Of a stretch of 58,934 nucleotides of DNA, positions 46,282-54,236 are shown piece after piece. Each line of letters starts with the position of its first letter. Position 1 is the first letter of the stretch. The position numbers were made by a program, and so were the translations under genes. The DNA is from a virus. The stretch is taken from IMG/VR virus record IMGVR_UViG_3300037852_000224, positions 1 through 58,934 of that record; one strand, given 5' to 3'. The notes beneath the pieces are model-generated. The model was not told where the DNA came from, did not search any database, and saw only the letters and a list, made by a program, of their open reading frames with translations.

Positions 46282-47855
46282 TCTTCCCACCACTCCACAT
46301 CGCCATCCGCTGACTTCTTTTTAGCCGTGGGGACAACAACTTCAATTAACTCCCGTTTCGACCGAGTCGTGGCGATGTACTCCAAATTCTCCTCCTGCAC
46401 CAATGCCTTGGCATTCCCGTTCTCCGCCGATTTCACCGCAAAGTAACTGGGCATGTACCGGTTCCTGCCAATCAAGAACACTCGCATGGCTTCTCTGCCT
46501 TTGGATCGGTGCACGGTAGTCAGTTTGAGTAAATTAGACTCGCCGGAATCGTCAAACATCCGCTCAATCCGTTTGACCAATTCTGGTACGCGGTCGTCAT
46601 CGGCTAGACCATCCATAACATCGAACATCACCGCCACTTTCTCCACCACGGCGTCCGCCCGCTCATCCTGTCCCTTGTCCAAGAACTTTTTTGACTCATG
46701 CGCCCGGTATTCAACCAACATTGCTGTCAACTGCTCAATGGTGATGTCGTCCCCCCACTTCTCTGCTAAGGCAATAAGCCCCCGGCCATTCCCACCCTCA
46801 ACCACACAGGGAATGTTCATTCGGCGCAATCTTTTGGCAACCCCGACCAATGGCCGCCGGTTCCGACAGATGATTAGATCGTTGTCGGCGTCGAATTCCT
46901 GCTTCCATAGGGCGTCGTGTTTAATCGCGGTTATGGACCCTTCCAAATTGTCTTCATGCGCGGTGAAATCCGGCACCCAACGTTGCGCCAGCTTTACAAT
47001 GGATTTAGGGCAACGGTATGTAGTGGTAAGAGGGAAAATGGCGCAGTTCATGTACTTCGCCGTCAATTCCATGGAATCCGAATCCGCGCCCGCGAATGCA
47101 TAGCAAGCCTGCCGGTCGTCACCCACGCCAATGAACCGGCCCCCCTTTTTCAGTATCCGTTCGGCGAGAATCCTACGGGTGGCATTCTGGTCTTGAAGCT
47201 CATCGACCATGACCCAATCAAAATACCGGAATTGGTCTTCACTTCCGGCCAGGAGCAACGGGGCAAATATCATGTCGTTGAAGTCGATCCGTGCCGATGC
47301 CGCCTTGCACATTTCGATGGATTTGCCATACACCCATACGCAGGATTCAATAATCCGCTCATCCGAAATGTCCGACGGGATTTCATCGTTCAATTCGTGC
47401 TCATCGAAGATTTGCCGCCAGATTGCAACGTCCGTGTAGTCGCGGATGCCGTCGATAGGCAGTCCCAGCCCCATTTGCTTGGCGTACCCTACGGCGTCGG
47501 TGACCACCCCGGAGGATTTCTTGTCGAATGCATGACGTTGACGGGCGAGAGATGACACCTTGCGAGAGTCAATCTCGAAAGTGGGCCGGATGGATTTGTA
47601 ACAGCGGAGTCCCGCCGCGTGCATAGTCTGGACGGTGACCGCTGAATAAGGGATGCGAGCCTTCAACTCCTCCGCGATGGATTTGTTGAACGCCCCAAGG
47701 AACTGGCGCAATCGTGGATGGGTTTTAGCGATGGCCTCACTCAATTGGATGAGGGTTGATGTCTTCCCGCACCCTGCACGGGCGATTACATTGGCGTTCC
47801 CGGTGCCGGTTAGGCCGAATTGGATAATGGTTTGTTGCTGTGGATTTGGAACCAT
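46278..47855 (-). CDS. UvrD/PcrA-like superfamily 1 helicase
   Basis: 525 aa from ATG 47855 (GAGGAG about 10 nt upstream); the frame is open further upstream. Motifs: Q-motif NPQQQTII, Walker A ARAGCGKT (25-32), Walker B variant VMVDELQDQN, TTYRCPKS, LTTVHRSKGREA and YIATTRSKREL. It unwinds DNA 3' to 5' in replication or repair. The Walker B Glu is conserved. Located next to polymerase genes. Confidence 0.9.
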   Translation of the reverse strand: MVPNPQQQTIIQFGLTGTGNANVIARAGCGKTSTLIQLSEAIAKTHPRLRQFLGAFNKSIAEELKARIPYSAVTVQTMHAAGLRCYKSIRPTFEIDSRKVSSLARQRHAFDKKSSGVVTDAVGYAKQMGLGLPIDGIRDYTDVAIWRQIFDEHELNDEIPSDISDERIIESCVWVYGKSIEMCKAASARIDFNDMIFAPLLLAGSEDQFRYFDWVMVDELQDQNATRRILAERILKKGGRFIGVGDDRQACYAFAGADSDSMELTAKYMNCAIFPLTTTYRCPKSIVKLAQRWVPDFTAHEDNLEGSITAIKHDALWKQEFDADNDLIICRNRRPLVGVAKRLRRMNIPCVVEGGNGRGLIALAEKWGDDITIEQLTAMLVEYRAHESKKFLDKGQDERADAVVEKVAVMFDVMDGLADDDRVPELVKRIERMFDDSGESNLLKLTTVHRSKGREAMRVFLIGRNRYMPSYFAVKSAENGNAKALVQEENLEYIATTRSKRELIEVVVPTAKKKSADGDVEWWEE

Positions 47856-47966
47856 GGATGGAAGCTCCTCATTCTTCCAGGAGCGGCGGGAGGGGTCAGT
47901 CCCCTGCCATCCCTGCAAGATTCCCAAATCCCACGATGTGAGGAGAGGGAATGGGGCTTGCAAACC

Positions 47967-48470
47967 CTACAAGTCGTCCATGCTCGACGCTTGACACTCA
48001 TCTTTCCACTGCTCCGTGCCCATAGTTTTGCCGCATGCACACGATACGGTGATCTCCAACTCCGCCCCATAAAACCGCTTTTGGAATCGCGGCGGGATCG
48101 GCACATCCACCGTCTGCCCTTTCTTCGGCCCGATCTTGTACGTTTTCGGCTCGGACGTTTCCTGCCTGTCCACGATCTCACCCGACGCCTCAACCTCCAA
48201 TGCAGTAAGATCGCAGTTACATCCCTCCGCCCGCGCGATGTCAATATCCACGTCGCTGATCTCAAACGTGGTTTCCTTCATCTCCTCACCACAACATTCA
48301 CTGGTGAGCACAATCCGGCAATCACCGTTGACTCTGGCTGTGGCCTTGTCTACATCGGACGGTTCATCGGGGTCAGTGACTAACAGTTCCGATTCCACAC
48401 CCACGTTGATTTCCGGTTCCGATGAAGAATCTAACGCAGCAAATTTATTACAGCTTGGGCATAGCGCCAT
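47967..48470 (-). CDS. Zinc-binding acidic protein
   Basis: 167 aa from ATG 48470 (MALCPSCNKF), with GTGAGGAG upstream; the longer frame upstream is not needed. Cys pairs CPSC, CC, CNC and CACG suggest a zinc site, with an acidic middle. The palindrome lies 33 nt upstream of this start, which supports the choice. Not recognised. Confidence 0.65.
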   Translation of the reverse strand: MALCPSCNKFAALDSSSEPEINVGVESELLVTDPDEPSDVDKATARVNGDCRIVLTSECCGEEMKETTFEISDVDIDIARAEGCNCDLTALEVEASGEIVDRQETSEPKTYKIGPKKGQTVDVPIPPRFQKRFYGAELEITVSCACGKTMGTEQWKDECQASSMDDL

Positions 48471-48503
48471 GTTCCCGTGGCTCCTCACTTCCACACTTTG
48501 GAT

Positions 48504-48516
48504 TTTACGGCGTAAA
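48504..48516. promoter_or_regulatory. Palindrome TTTACGGCGTAAA, site 7
   Basis: Exact copy, 33 nt upstream of gene 47967-48470. Confidence 0.75.
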
Positions 48517-48549
48517 CAGCGACAGAGACAATGGTACCGGAGTACTGTT

Positions 48550-48672
48550 TCAGTCCACCCCGCGCATTGCATACTGCCGCTTGGTGTGAACGACCCTCTT
48601 AGGTCGCCTCCCTGGTTTGGTGGAGAGTACATGGCGGCGTTTGAGTGTAGGTTTCTTTGGTATGCGCTTCAT
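48550..48672 (-). CDS. Possible small basic protein
   Basis: 40 aa (MKRIPKKPTLKRRHVL...), strongly basic, between the polymerase cluster and the zinc protein. The palindrome TTTAACGGTTAAA lies 18 nt upstream; no good ribosome site. Coding is plausible, not certain. Confidence 0.4.
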   Translation of the reverse strand: MKRIPKKPTLKRRHVLSTKPGRRPKRVVHTKRQYAMRGVD

Positions 48673-48690
48673 CTTCAGTGGAATCAATAG

Positions 48691-48703
48691 TTTAACGGTT
48701 AAA
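48691..48703. promoter_or_regulatory. Related palindrome TTTAACGGTTAAA
   Basis: A 13-bp palindrome with the same TTTA...S...TAAA frame as the main motif but AC/GT in place of CG/CG, 18 nt upstream of the small basic gene. Confidence 0.4.
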
Positions 48704-48817
48704 TTTGGATCATACTGCCGATTTCGCTGTAGAACGCGCTGTAACGCGCTGGTAGCCTCACCCCCGCCCCTACCCCTCGACAGACCCCTTCCAGCTCGCC
48801 CTACGTTGCGCTGTGGC

Positions 48818-49045
48818 CTAATCCGCCCCTTCCAGCCATCGTGCCACCTGCCTCCGGAACCCTTCCACCACAGCGTCCACCGTCGCGGCTTTCATCCCCT
48901 TGCGGTATCCGGCGCGGTGAGCGGCTTGGATTTCGATGACCACACTGTTTATCAATGTCTGCTCATTCATCGAGACGCCGCAAAGAGACAAGGCGGTCCT
49001 GGCTCGACGTGTGGCCGCTTCCAGTTCCATTTCTTCAGCGTGCAT
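48818..49045 (-). CDS. Small helical protein coupled to polymerase
   Basis: 75 aa from ATG 49045, overlapping the polymerase stop (TAATG). Entirely helical, charged (MHAEEMELEAATRRARTALSL...). May be a polymerase accessory by position; no family recognised. Confidence 0.6.
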   Translation of the reverse strand: MHAEEMELEAATRRARTALSLCGVSMNEQTLINSVVIEIQAAHRAGYRKGMKAATVDAVVEGFRRQVARWLEGAD

Positions 49046-50436
49046 TACAATTCCCCCCATCGTTCTCCAATCGAGATTGACGACAACACCGGGACGCCGT
49101 CGAGTGGACTGGCGTGCTCAAATTCGTATCGTGCGAGTTGCGCGTAGTCGTCGGCGATGGATCGGTGAACATCGCTCAAGCAATCATCGTGAATCTGCAA
49201 CACCGGGCGACATTGTACGTCCTGGTTAATGTCCTCCATCAATGGCCACAGTCCCGCCATGCCTAGTTTCTCCGTCCCCTGGGCACCAGCTTGTTCGGGA
49301 TGGTTACCGGCCTTGCGGATTCCTTCCTCTCGAATCCGCCGGTGACAGGATTTCGCCTCAGGCACCAGCCGCACTCTGCCGAAGTCGTCCCAGATTAAGG
49401 CGTACCGTCTCGCGGTAGAGTGGTCACGTTCAAGCATGTCGCGGAGTCTCGGGTAGACACCGAAAAACTTGTTCTGGATTAAGTCTTCACACTCCTCTAG
49501 CGTCCAGTCCACTCCTTCGGTCGCGAGGGACGATTGTAGCCCTTGCGCAGTCTGGCCATACAGCACGCCGAATCCTACGGTCTTGCACGGCAACCGTTGG
49601 AACTGTTTAAAATGCTTGTACTCTTTCACTTCATCCACCGATGCGGTTTTGGTCTCCACTCTGCGGGTTAATTCCGCGATGTGGCCGTAGTCGAGACCAA
49701 ACACGTTGCACGTCGTACGAGAGTGGATGTCTTCCCCTTTTTGGAACACGCTTAGCATCGTCGGGTCCTGCGACCGGTGTGCTGCCCAGCGCATTTCGAT
49801 TTGGGATAGGTCGGTAGAGACCAGCACACACCCAGGGGACGCAACGAACGCCATACGCACCTCCCGACCCAAGGAGGTACGCACGGGGATGTTTTGAAGG
49901 TTCGGGTTCTTGCTCGACAATCTACCGGTGGCCGCTGTGGTGACGGTGAGTTCCGTGTGTAGGTAGGAATTGGAATCGACTTTGCGTTGGATCGGGCGTA
50001 TGTAGGTGCCCAACAGTTTGTCCCGCTCCCGCCATTCGAGGATTAAGTCGCATACCGGATGAGCAGTATGAAACATACCAATCGTCTCATCGTCGGTAGA
50101 TTCCCGTTTGCCCTTTTTGGTCATCGGCACCGGTTGATCCCCCTGGACTTTCAAGTGGTGGAACAGTAACCTTGCGCAGTGATCCGGCGACCCAACATTA
50201 AACGGCACTCGCACCTTGCCGTTGAAATCCTGATACCCGGCACCAATCGCCAAATGGATCTGGGATTCTATCTCCGCCTGCTGCACCGACACTTTAGTTT
50301 CCAACGAACGAAGGAACGGGAGATCGATCCGTATCCCATACCGATGCATTGCTGCAATCATCGGCATCGCCCCGTGGTCGATCCGTGCGACGTTGTCCAA
50401 ATCTGGTCCGTCGGCGAAGTGTACGCCGTCACGCAT
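49045..50436 (-). CDS. Family A DNA polymerase, catalytic domain only
   Basis: 463 aa. TGRLSS (170-175), motif A DLSQIEMRWAAH (Asp209), motif B R281-x3-K285 with FGVLYG to 294, and motif C LQIHDDCL (H416-D417-D418, usual HDE). The 5' nuclease and 3'-5' exonuclease domains are absent; the proofreading domain is a separate gene at 52120-53205. It starts near the point where the polymerase domain normally begins (MPMIAAMHRYGIRID), as if an ancestral PolA was cut in two. Replicative polymerase is inferred. Confidence 0.92.
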   Translation of the reverse strand: MRDGVHFADGPDLDNVARIDHGAMPMIAAMHRYGIRIDLPFLRSLETKVSVQQAEIESQIHLAIGAGYQDFNGKVRVPFNVGSPDHCARLLFHHLKVQGDQPVPMTKKGKRESTDDETIGMFHTAHPVCDLILEWRERDKLLGTYIRPIQRKVDSNSYLHTELTVTTAATGRLSSKNPNLQNIPVRTSLGREVRMAFVASPGCVLVSTDLSQIEMRWAAHRSQDPTMLSVFQKGEDIHSRTTCNVFGLDYGHIAELTRRVETKTASVDEVKEYKHFKQFQRLPCKTVGFGVLYGQTAQGLQSSLATEGVDWTLEECEDLIQNKFFGVYPRLRDMLERDHSTARRYALIWDDFGRVRLVPEAKSCHRRIREEGIRKAGNHPEQAGAQGTEKLGMAGLWPLMEDINQDVQCRPVLQIHDDCLSDVHRSIADDYAQLARYEFEHASPLDGVPVLSSISIGERWGEL

Positions 50437-50848
50437 CGCCTTCTCCCATTACCTCTCTCTGCCGCGTTGGGCGTTTCTTCGACCGCTTGATTGCCGCCGA
50501 CGCCGAAAACCATCGAATGATTTCCACAGGTAGATAGTACTCAAATGCTAGGTTTGACATCCGGTCGTATACATCCGGGTCCACCTGATTGTGACTCTCC
50601 ATGTAAATCAGTTTCGACAGGCTTATACCCAACCGGCTTGCTAACTGCTCATCTTTCAGCCCCGTGAATTTGCGCAGGATGGATAGGCATCCTGGGAGGT
50701 CCAGCGGACGGAATCCCATCTTCAATCCATCCACGGCCTTCTTTATCGCTTTCTCCCGGCTACTGTGGCGGCGGCGAAACAAGCGCTGCCAGAATTGCAA
50801 CGGTGGTGGCTGGGGCGATGCGGGTGGCGTCGGTGTGGGTTTACCCAT
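50429..50848 (-). CDS. HTH-domain protein
   Basis: 139 aa. Pro-rich start, a basic stretch (LFRRRHSSREKAIKKA), then an XRE-like helix-turn-helix (KDEQLASRLGISLSKLIYMESHNQV) and a basic C-terminus. Its stop overlaps the polymerase start by 8 nt. May regulate the replication genes. Confidence 0.65.
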   Translation of the reverse strand: MGKPTPTPPASPQPPPLQFWQRLFRRRHSSREKAIKKAVDGLKMGFRPLDLPGCLSILRKFTGLKDEQLASRLGISLSKLIYMESHNQVDPDVYDRMSNLAFEYYLPVEIIRWFSASAAIKRSKKRPTRQREVMGEGDA

Positions 50849-50854
50849 GTTCCT

Positions 50855-51193
50855 CTACCCCGCCCATCCCATCATCGTCGGGTCCTTCCCTACCGGCCCG
50901 TTCAATTCCACCACGTCGGTGAATGTATCGTTGGCCAGTTCCATGATCGCGCCGGAGCGGATCTGTTCGGCCAGCGACCGTGTAAGTGGGGAGCGCACGA
51001 CGGTCTCCCGTTCATCCCACGGGGCGTTCTCAAGATGACGCTCACGGATGATTTGGTGGGAGTAATGAAATTCCACCTTGCCATCTTGATTCGAGTGTGC
51101 GTACACGATGGTTTCAACCTGGGTAAGCGGCAGGTCGGTGGTGAGAAAGGAAAGCTTCAAAGTGTCGGGATCGCGGGTCTGGGTGACGGACAT
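50855..51193 (-). CDS. Hypothetical protein, first gene of the polymerase operon
   Basis: 112 aa, soluble alpha/beta (ETIVYAHSNQDGKVEFHYSHQII). GGAGGAA about 8 nt before ATG 51193. It lies behind the regulatory region 51194-51466. Not recognised. Confidence 0.65.
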   Translation of the reverse strand: MSVTQTRDPDTLKLSFLTTDLPLTQVETIVYAHSNQDGKVEFHYSHQIIRERHLENAPWDERETVVRSPLTRSLAEQIRSGAIMELANDTFTDVVELNGPVGKDPTMMGWAG

Positions 51194-51314
51194 TGGATGG
51201 TTCCTCCTCAGTAAGACTACACATAGAACATTAACACGCGCAAGTATATTCTGGAACTAGTCGCGTACATTAAAGGGGGATACCTATGCATAGTACACCT
51301 TGGTATAAATTTGA

Positions 51315-51332
51315 CTTGGTATCACTACCAAG
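51315..51332. promoter_or_regulatory. Palindromic operator candidate CTTGGTA-N4-TACCAAG
   Basis: Perfect 7-bp arms in the divergent region between the polymerase operon and the zinc-ribbon genes; a further half CTTGGTAT lies at 51299-51306. The region is AT-rich, unlike its surroundings. Confidence 0.6.
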
Positions 51333-51428
51333 ATGCAAACCAAAAATGACACATTTCGAGTCGTTTTTTGGTCATCATTTGGTACCGGTGTTGATGCCAA
51401 TAGTGCTACAGAGGTCCCAAATTTTGGC

Positions 51429-51457
51429 TTGACGTGTGATCCATGAGTAGTTATAAT
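51429..51457 (+). promoter_or_regulatory. Strong sigma70-type promoter (leaderless)
   Basis: TTGACG (51429-51434), 17 bp, TATAAT (51452-51457). Transcription should begin near 51464, about 3 nt before ATG 51467, so the mRNA is leaderless or nearly so. Confidence 0.85.
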
Positions 51458-51466
51458 GTCACTATC

Positions 51467-51811
51467 ATGATTTGCTTCCAATGCCTCAACTTCGACACCT
51501 CCGTAGTCGATTCACGGCTTACTGAATTTGGTAAGACGGTTTGGCGGCGGCGAGTGTGCCCAAAGTGCAAATACAAATTCACCACCTACGAGCGGCCACC
51601 CATAGAGGTTCTAGCGTTGGCTCATGTCAATGTGACCAAGCTGCAAAAGAAATCGAATCGTCTAAAGCCCAATCCATACGCCGCTCCGATGGCAGAAGAA
51701 TCCTTACCGGTACCACCCAATACCGCCGTTCTCAGTGAGGTGGAAGAATTGAAATTGTTGGAGCGAGATTTAGCTAAAGCGCTCAAAGCCAAAGGGAGCA
51801 ACACCGCATAA
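51467..51811 (+). CDS. NrdR-like zinc-ribbon protein (no ATP cone)
   Basis: 114 aa from ATG 51467. The first 45 residues match the NrdR zinc ribbon: CFQCLNFDTSVVDSRL, RRRVCPKCKYKFTTYER. The ATP-cone domain that follows in true NrdR is absent, replaced by a charged helical tail. NrdR represses ribonucleotide reductase genes; here a phage transcription regulator is inferred. ATG 51467 was chosen because the promoter -10 overlaps the longer reading. Confidence 0.75.
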   Translation: MICFQCLNFDTSVVDSRLTEFGKTVWRRRVCPKCKYKFTTYERPPIEVLALAHVNVTKLQKKSNRLKPNPYAAPMAEESLPVPPNTAVLSEVEELKLLERDLAKALKAKGSNTA

Positions 51812-51824
51812 AGGTACGACTACA

Positions 51825-52151
51825 ATGCTTTGCCCGATCTGCGAGAGTCCCACTGTAGTCATAGGTAGAGTCAAATATCAATACCGCTATAGGAAGTGCA
51901 AGATCTGTGGCCACAAATTTGGCACTAAGCTCGATATGTATCTCCACGAGAGTCTGTCCAGACCGGATGTGCACGAAAGGAACGAAGATTTCATCGCTAT
52001 GAATGTATTGGCTGAAAAACTCAAACGCGCCAACATGGAAAATTCATTGGCCCCATCTGAAGATCTGCTTCAATTCGAAGATTTCTTGCTGTCGGAGATT
52101 GAAAGAGGTTGGAAGAAGGTCAGTAGAATAGCCAGGGGTAGTAATTTCTAA
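51825..52151 (+). CDS. Second NrdR-like zinc-ribbon protein
   Basis: 108 aa. CPICESPTVVIGRV and YRKCKICGHKFGT form a zinc ribbon of the same type as the preceding gene, then an acidic helical tail (NMENSLAPSEDLLQFEDF). A probable tandem duplicate that has diverged. Its end overlaps the exonuclease gene by 32 bp tail to tail. Confidence 0.7.
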   Translation: MLCPICESPTVVIGRVKYQYRYRKCKICGHKFGTKLDMYLHESLSRPDVHERNEDFIAMNVLAEKLKRANMENSLAPSEDLLQFEDFLLSEIERGWKKVSRIARGSNF

Positions 52152-53205
52152 GGAACTGATACAGTCTCAACGTGGCATCCGCATCCCTCACGGCATACTG
52201 CACTAAATCCCCCTCCGGCACGTCCGCAATGGACGGTCTCGGCCATTCCCCCACCAGCATCCGCATCATCTCATGATCATGCCTGTGCCAATTCCTCACC
52301 CGCTTAAACGGGTCGAACTCCTCATCCTTCCACCGGGAGTTTACGCCGTAAATTGAATCCTCATCCACGGTGGAGGGGTCGGTATCATCCTCATCGTCTC
52401 CTAGATAGGAATACTGTGTAGTGGTGGAGATTCCGGCCAACAGGTTGTTAGTCTTGCGCAGCAGTAAACCTAGGAGCCTGTCAGTGGCGTCCTTTTTAGG
52501 GTTGTGGAGCTTATAGTGGGCGCAGGGGCAGGAGGGGGTGGTACAGGCCCCTTTGAGCTTGCCGGTGGCTCCACGGGCGTTGTGGGCGTCCCTAGGGCAT
52601 CCACAGAGGCAGACTGGGCCTTCCGGGCCGGTGCCGATGGAGGAGACCAGGGATTCCAGGTAGGCGGCTAGTTTCGGCGCTGAGTTAGGGTACACAGTGT
52701 CCCGGAAGGATGTCATTTTGATGTTGCAGTGGCGATAGGCGAGGGATTTAAGGCTGAGGCTCCCTCGTCCCGCCATTCCACTCTCATCGTCCGATCCACC
52801 GCCGCCGAGACAGGCGAGGTAGGCCAAGACCATCGTGTCCCGGAAATGTGGGATGGGGAGGCCCAGTATGCTAAACGGGTGGACATCGTGGAGGTAGTTA
52901 TGAAACAGCAACGGTGCCGTCGGAGTGGCGATGGCGCACATCTCTTTCAACGCTGCCAGGGACGCCCTATCCCGTGTGTATATCAACCTGCCTGTGCCGG
53001 GTTGGATGGAGAAGGTTACACAGTATGGCCGGTGGTCGGGGGTGGATTCGGTGTCCAGGGCGAGTTCGGGGTAATTGCCCCATAGGTGACCGTAAAAGTA
53101 GTCGTGGACTTGGATTGGTGTGCGGCAGATAGAGTAATCGAGGGTGGAAGGGGGGTGGGGGTCGAGACGGAGAGTGGAGATGTAGGAGAGGGCGGCGGCA
53201 TTCAT
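52120..53205 (-). CDS. 3'-5' exonuclease (PolA proofreading domain as separate gene)
   Basis: 361 aa. DEDDy-type motifs: LALDTEST (51-53), FHNYLHDVHP (N103, D107) and, near the end, YAVRDADATLRLYQF (Tyr, Asp). It corresponds to the exonuclease domain of family A polymerases. An insertion at about 195-290 carries CLCGCPRDAH, CTTPSCPCAH and an acidic stretch, a probable zinc-binding module. It proofreads for the polymerase encoded 1.7 kb downstream. Confidence 0.85.
   Translation of the reverse strand: MNAAALSYISTLRLDPHPPSTLDYSICRTPIQVHDYFYGHLWGNYPELALDTESTPDHRPYCVTFSIQPGTGRLIYTRDRASLAALKEMCAIATPTAPLLFHNYLHDVHPFSILGLPIPHFRDTMVLAYLACLGGGGSDDESGMAGRGSLSLKSLAYRHCNIKMTSFRDTVYPNSAPKLAAYLESLVSSIGTGPEGPVCLCGCPRDAHNARGATGKLKGACTTPSCPCAHYKLHNPKKDATDRLLGLLLRKTNNLLAGISTTTQYSYLGDDEDDTDPSTVDEDSIYGVNSRWKDEEFDPFKRVRNWHRHDHEMMRMLVGEWPRPSIADVPEGDLVQYAVRDADATLRLYQFLRNYYPWLFY
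52340..52352. promoter_or_regulatory. Palindrome TTTACGCCGTAAA, site 8
   Basis: Exact copy, inside the exonuclease gene towards its 3' end, not near a leftward start codon. Confidence 0.65.
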
Positions 53206-53531
53206 CGGTGCCCTTCACCCGGCCACACTCCAAAATCATCGGTGTCCCGGAACCATTCAGGGGTGGAGGTAAGGCAAAGTTGTAGTCCTCTAACGCGTTG
53301 CTTTACGCGTTTGATGAAATCTTTGTATTCTTCCGGGGTTTGGAACTCGAACGCCATGTAAGCCTTGTTTTTGAATTTATTGCCATCGAAGTGGCAGTAA
53401 CCTAGCGCTGGGATAGCAGTGCTGTAGTTGTGACCTTTGACTCTAGCGATGGATCGGAGGCGGTTGTATATTGGGCGCCATACGGAGCGGTCACGACTGA
53501 GTAAGTCTGGGTGGGAGACTAGGATAATCAT
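53202..53531 (-). CDS. Hypothetical protein
   Basis: 109 aa, basic alpha/beta (IILVSHPDLLSRDRSVWRPIYNRLRSIA, YMAFEFQTPEEYKDFIKRV). ATGA overlaps on both sides. Not recognised. Confidence 0.65.
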   Translation of the reverse strand: MIILVSHPDLLSRDRSVWRPIYNRLRSIARVKGHNYSTAIPALGYCHFDGNKFKNKAYMAFEFQTPEEYKDFIKRVKQRVRGLQLCLTSTPEWFRDTDDFGVWPGEGHR

Positions 53532-53761
53532 GCCAACGACTTTAGTACGCGGTTGGCCCGTTGGATACGCCCTTTGACCGCGCCGATGGAGAGGTTTAGA
53601 GCGCGGGCGATTTGTGGGGCGGTGAGTCCGTCGGCACGCATGGATAGGACTTGAGATTGCTTTTCAGTGGTCGGATTGCAAACAGACCAAGGGCATTGAC
53701 AGTGCGTGGAGCCACACCGCCTACATTTGATTTTGGCTGAGTAACAAGCGGGGCAGTACAT
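53528..53761 (-). CDS. Zinc-ribbon plus sigma-region-4/LuxR-like HTH protein
   Basis: 77 aa. N-terminal Cys clusters (CPAC, CRRCGSTHCQCPWSVC) then a helix-turn-helix LSMRADGLTAPQIARALNLSIGAVKGRIQRAN like sigma-70 region 4 or LuxR. A small transcription factor, perhaps acting on the late promoters. ATG 53761 is favoured; GTG 53764 overlaps the upstream stop. Confidence 0.7.
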   Translation of the reverse strand: MYCPACYSAKIKCRRCGSTHCQCPWSVCNPTTEKQSQVLSMRADGLTAPQIARALNLSIGAVKGRIQRANRVLKSLA

Positions 53762-53991
53762 CACTGTGGCTTGATCTCCAACCGGTCCCCACGTTGAGGC
53801 TCAAGCGTTGGATAATGTGCCCCGGCGATGTGACGGATTTTTTTGACGGTCAAATGTTGTGGTGTTTCTAGCTTATTCTCAATCAACAACTCATTGCAGA
53901 TTTTGTGGATGCGCTTGAGTGCGGCGGTCTTTTTGTCCATCTCCCAAAGGAGTTCTTCGCGAGACGCAGATTGCCTAGTTTTGATAGTCAT
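53761..53991 (-). CDS. Small hypothetical protein
   Basis: 76 aa, charged and helical (SREELLWEMDKKTAALKRIHKICNEL). ATGA overlap upstream. Function unknown. Near-match palindrome 54060-54072 lies 68 nt upstream. Confidence 0.6.
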   Translation of the reverse strand: MTIKTRQSASREELLWEMDKKTAALKRIHKICNELLIENKLETPQHLTVKKIRHIAGAHYPTLEPQRGDRLEIKPQ

Positions 53992-54236
53992 TGAAGTGTA
54001 CCGGGATCTTCAGGCAAAATGTCTCTACGTCTACGCCGAGCGGTATAGGAGCCGGTAGGATTACGGCGTAAATGTGAACCGGCACGCTCTACAAACCATC
54101 CCGCTCCGACGATCTGACCGCTGTGGAAGAATTTAGCGGCTTCTGTCTGTATAGAGTCCAAAGCGTGCTTCAGTATGTCCCTGTCTGGGTGGTCCGGTAC
54201 TTCTATTCTCACAGTGAGAGTGACAATCTTTTTCAT
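53988..54236 (-). CDS. Small hypothetical protein
   Basis: 82 aa, beta then helix (KKIVTLTVRIEVPDHPDRDILKHALDSI) with an Arg-rich end (RRNPTGSYTARRRRRD). ATGA-coupled to the UDG gene. Not recognised. Confidence 0.6.
   Translation of the reverse strand: MKKIVTLTVRIEVPDHPDRDILKHALDSIQTEAAKFFHSGQIVGAGWFVERAGSHLRRNPTGSYTARRRRRDILPEDPGTLQ
54060..54072. promoter_or_regulatory. Near-match palindrome ATTACGGCGTAAA
   Basis: 12 of 13 bases match TTTACGSCGTAAA; it lies 68 nt upstream of gene 53761-53991, inside the preceding coding sequence. Confidence 0.5.
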
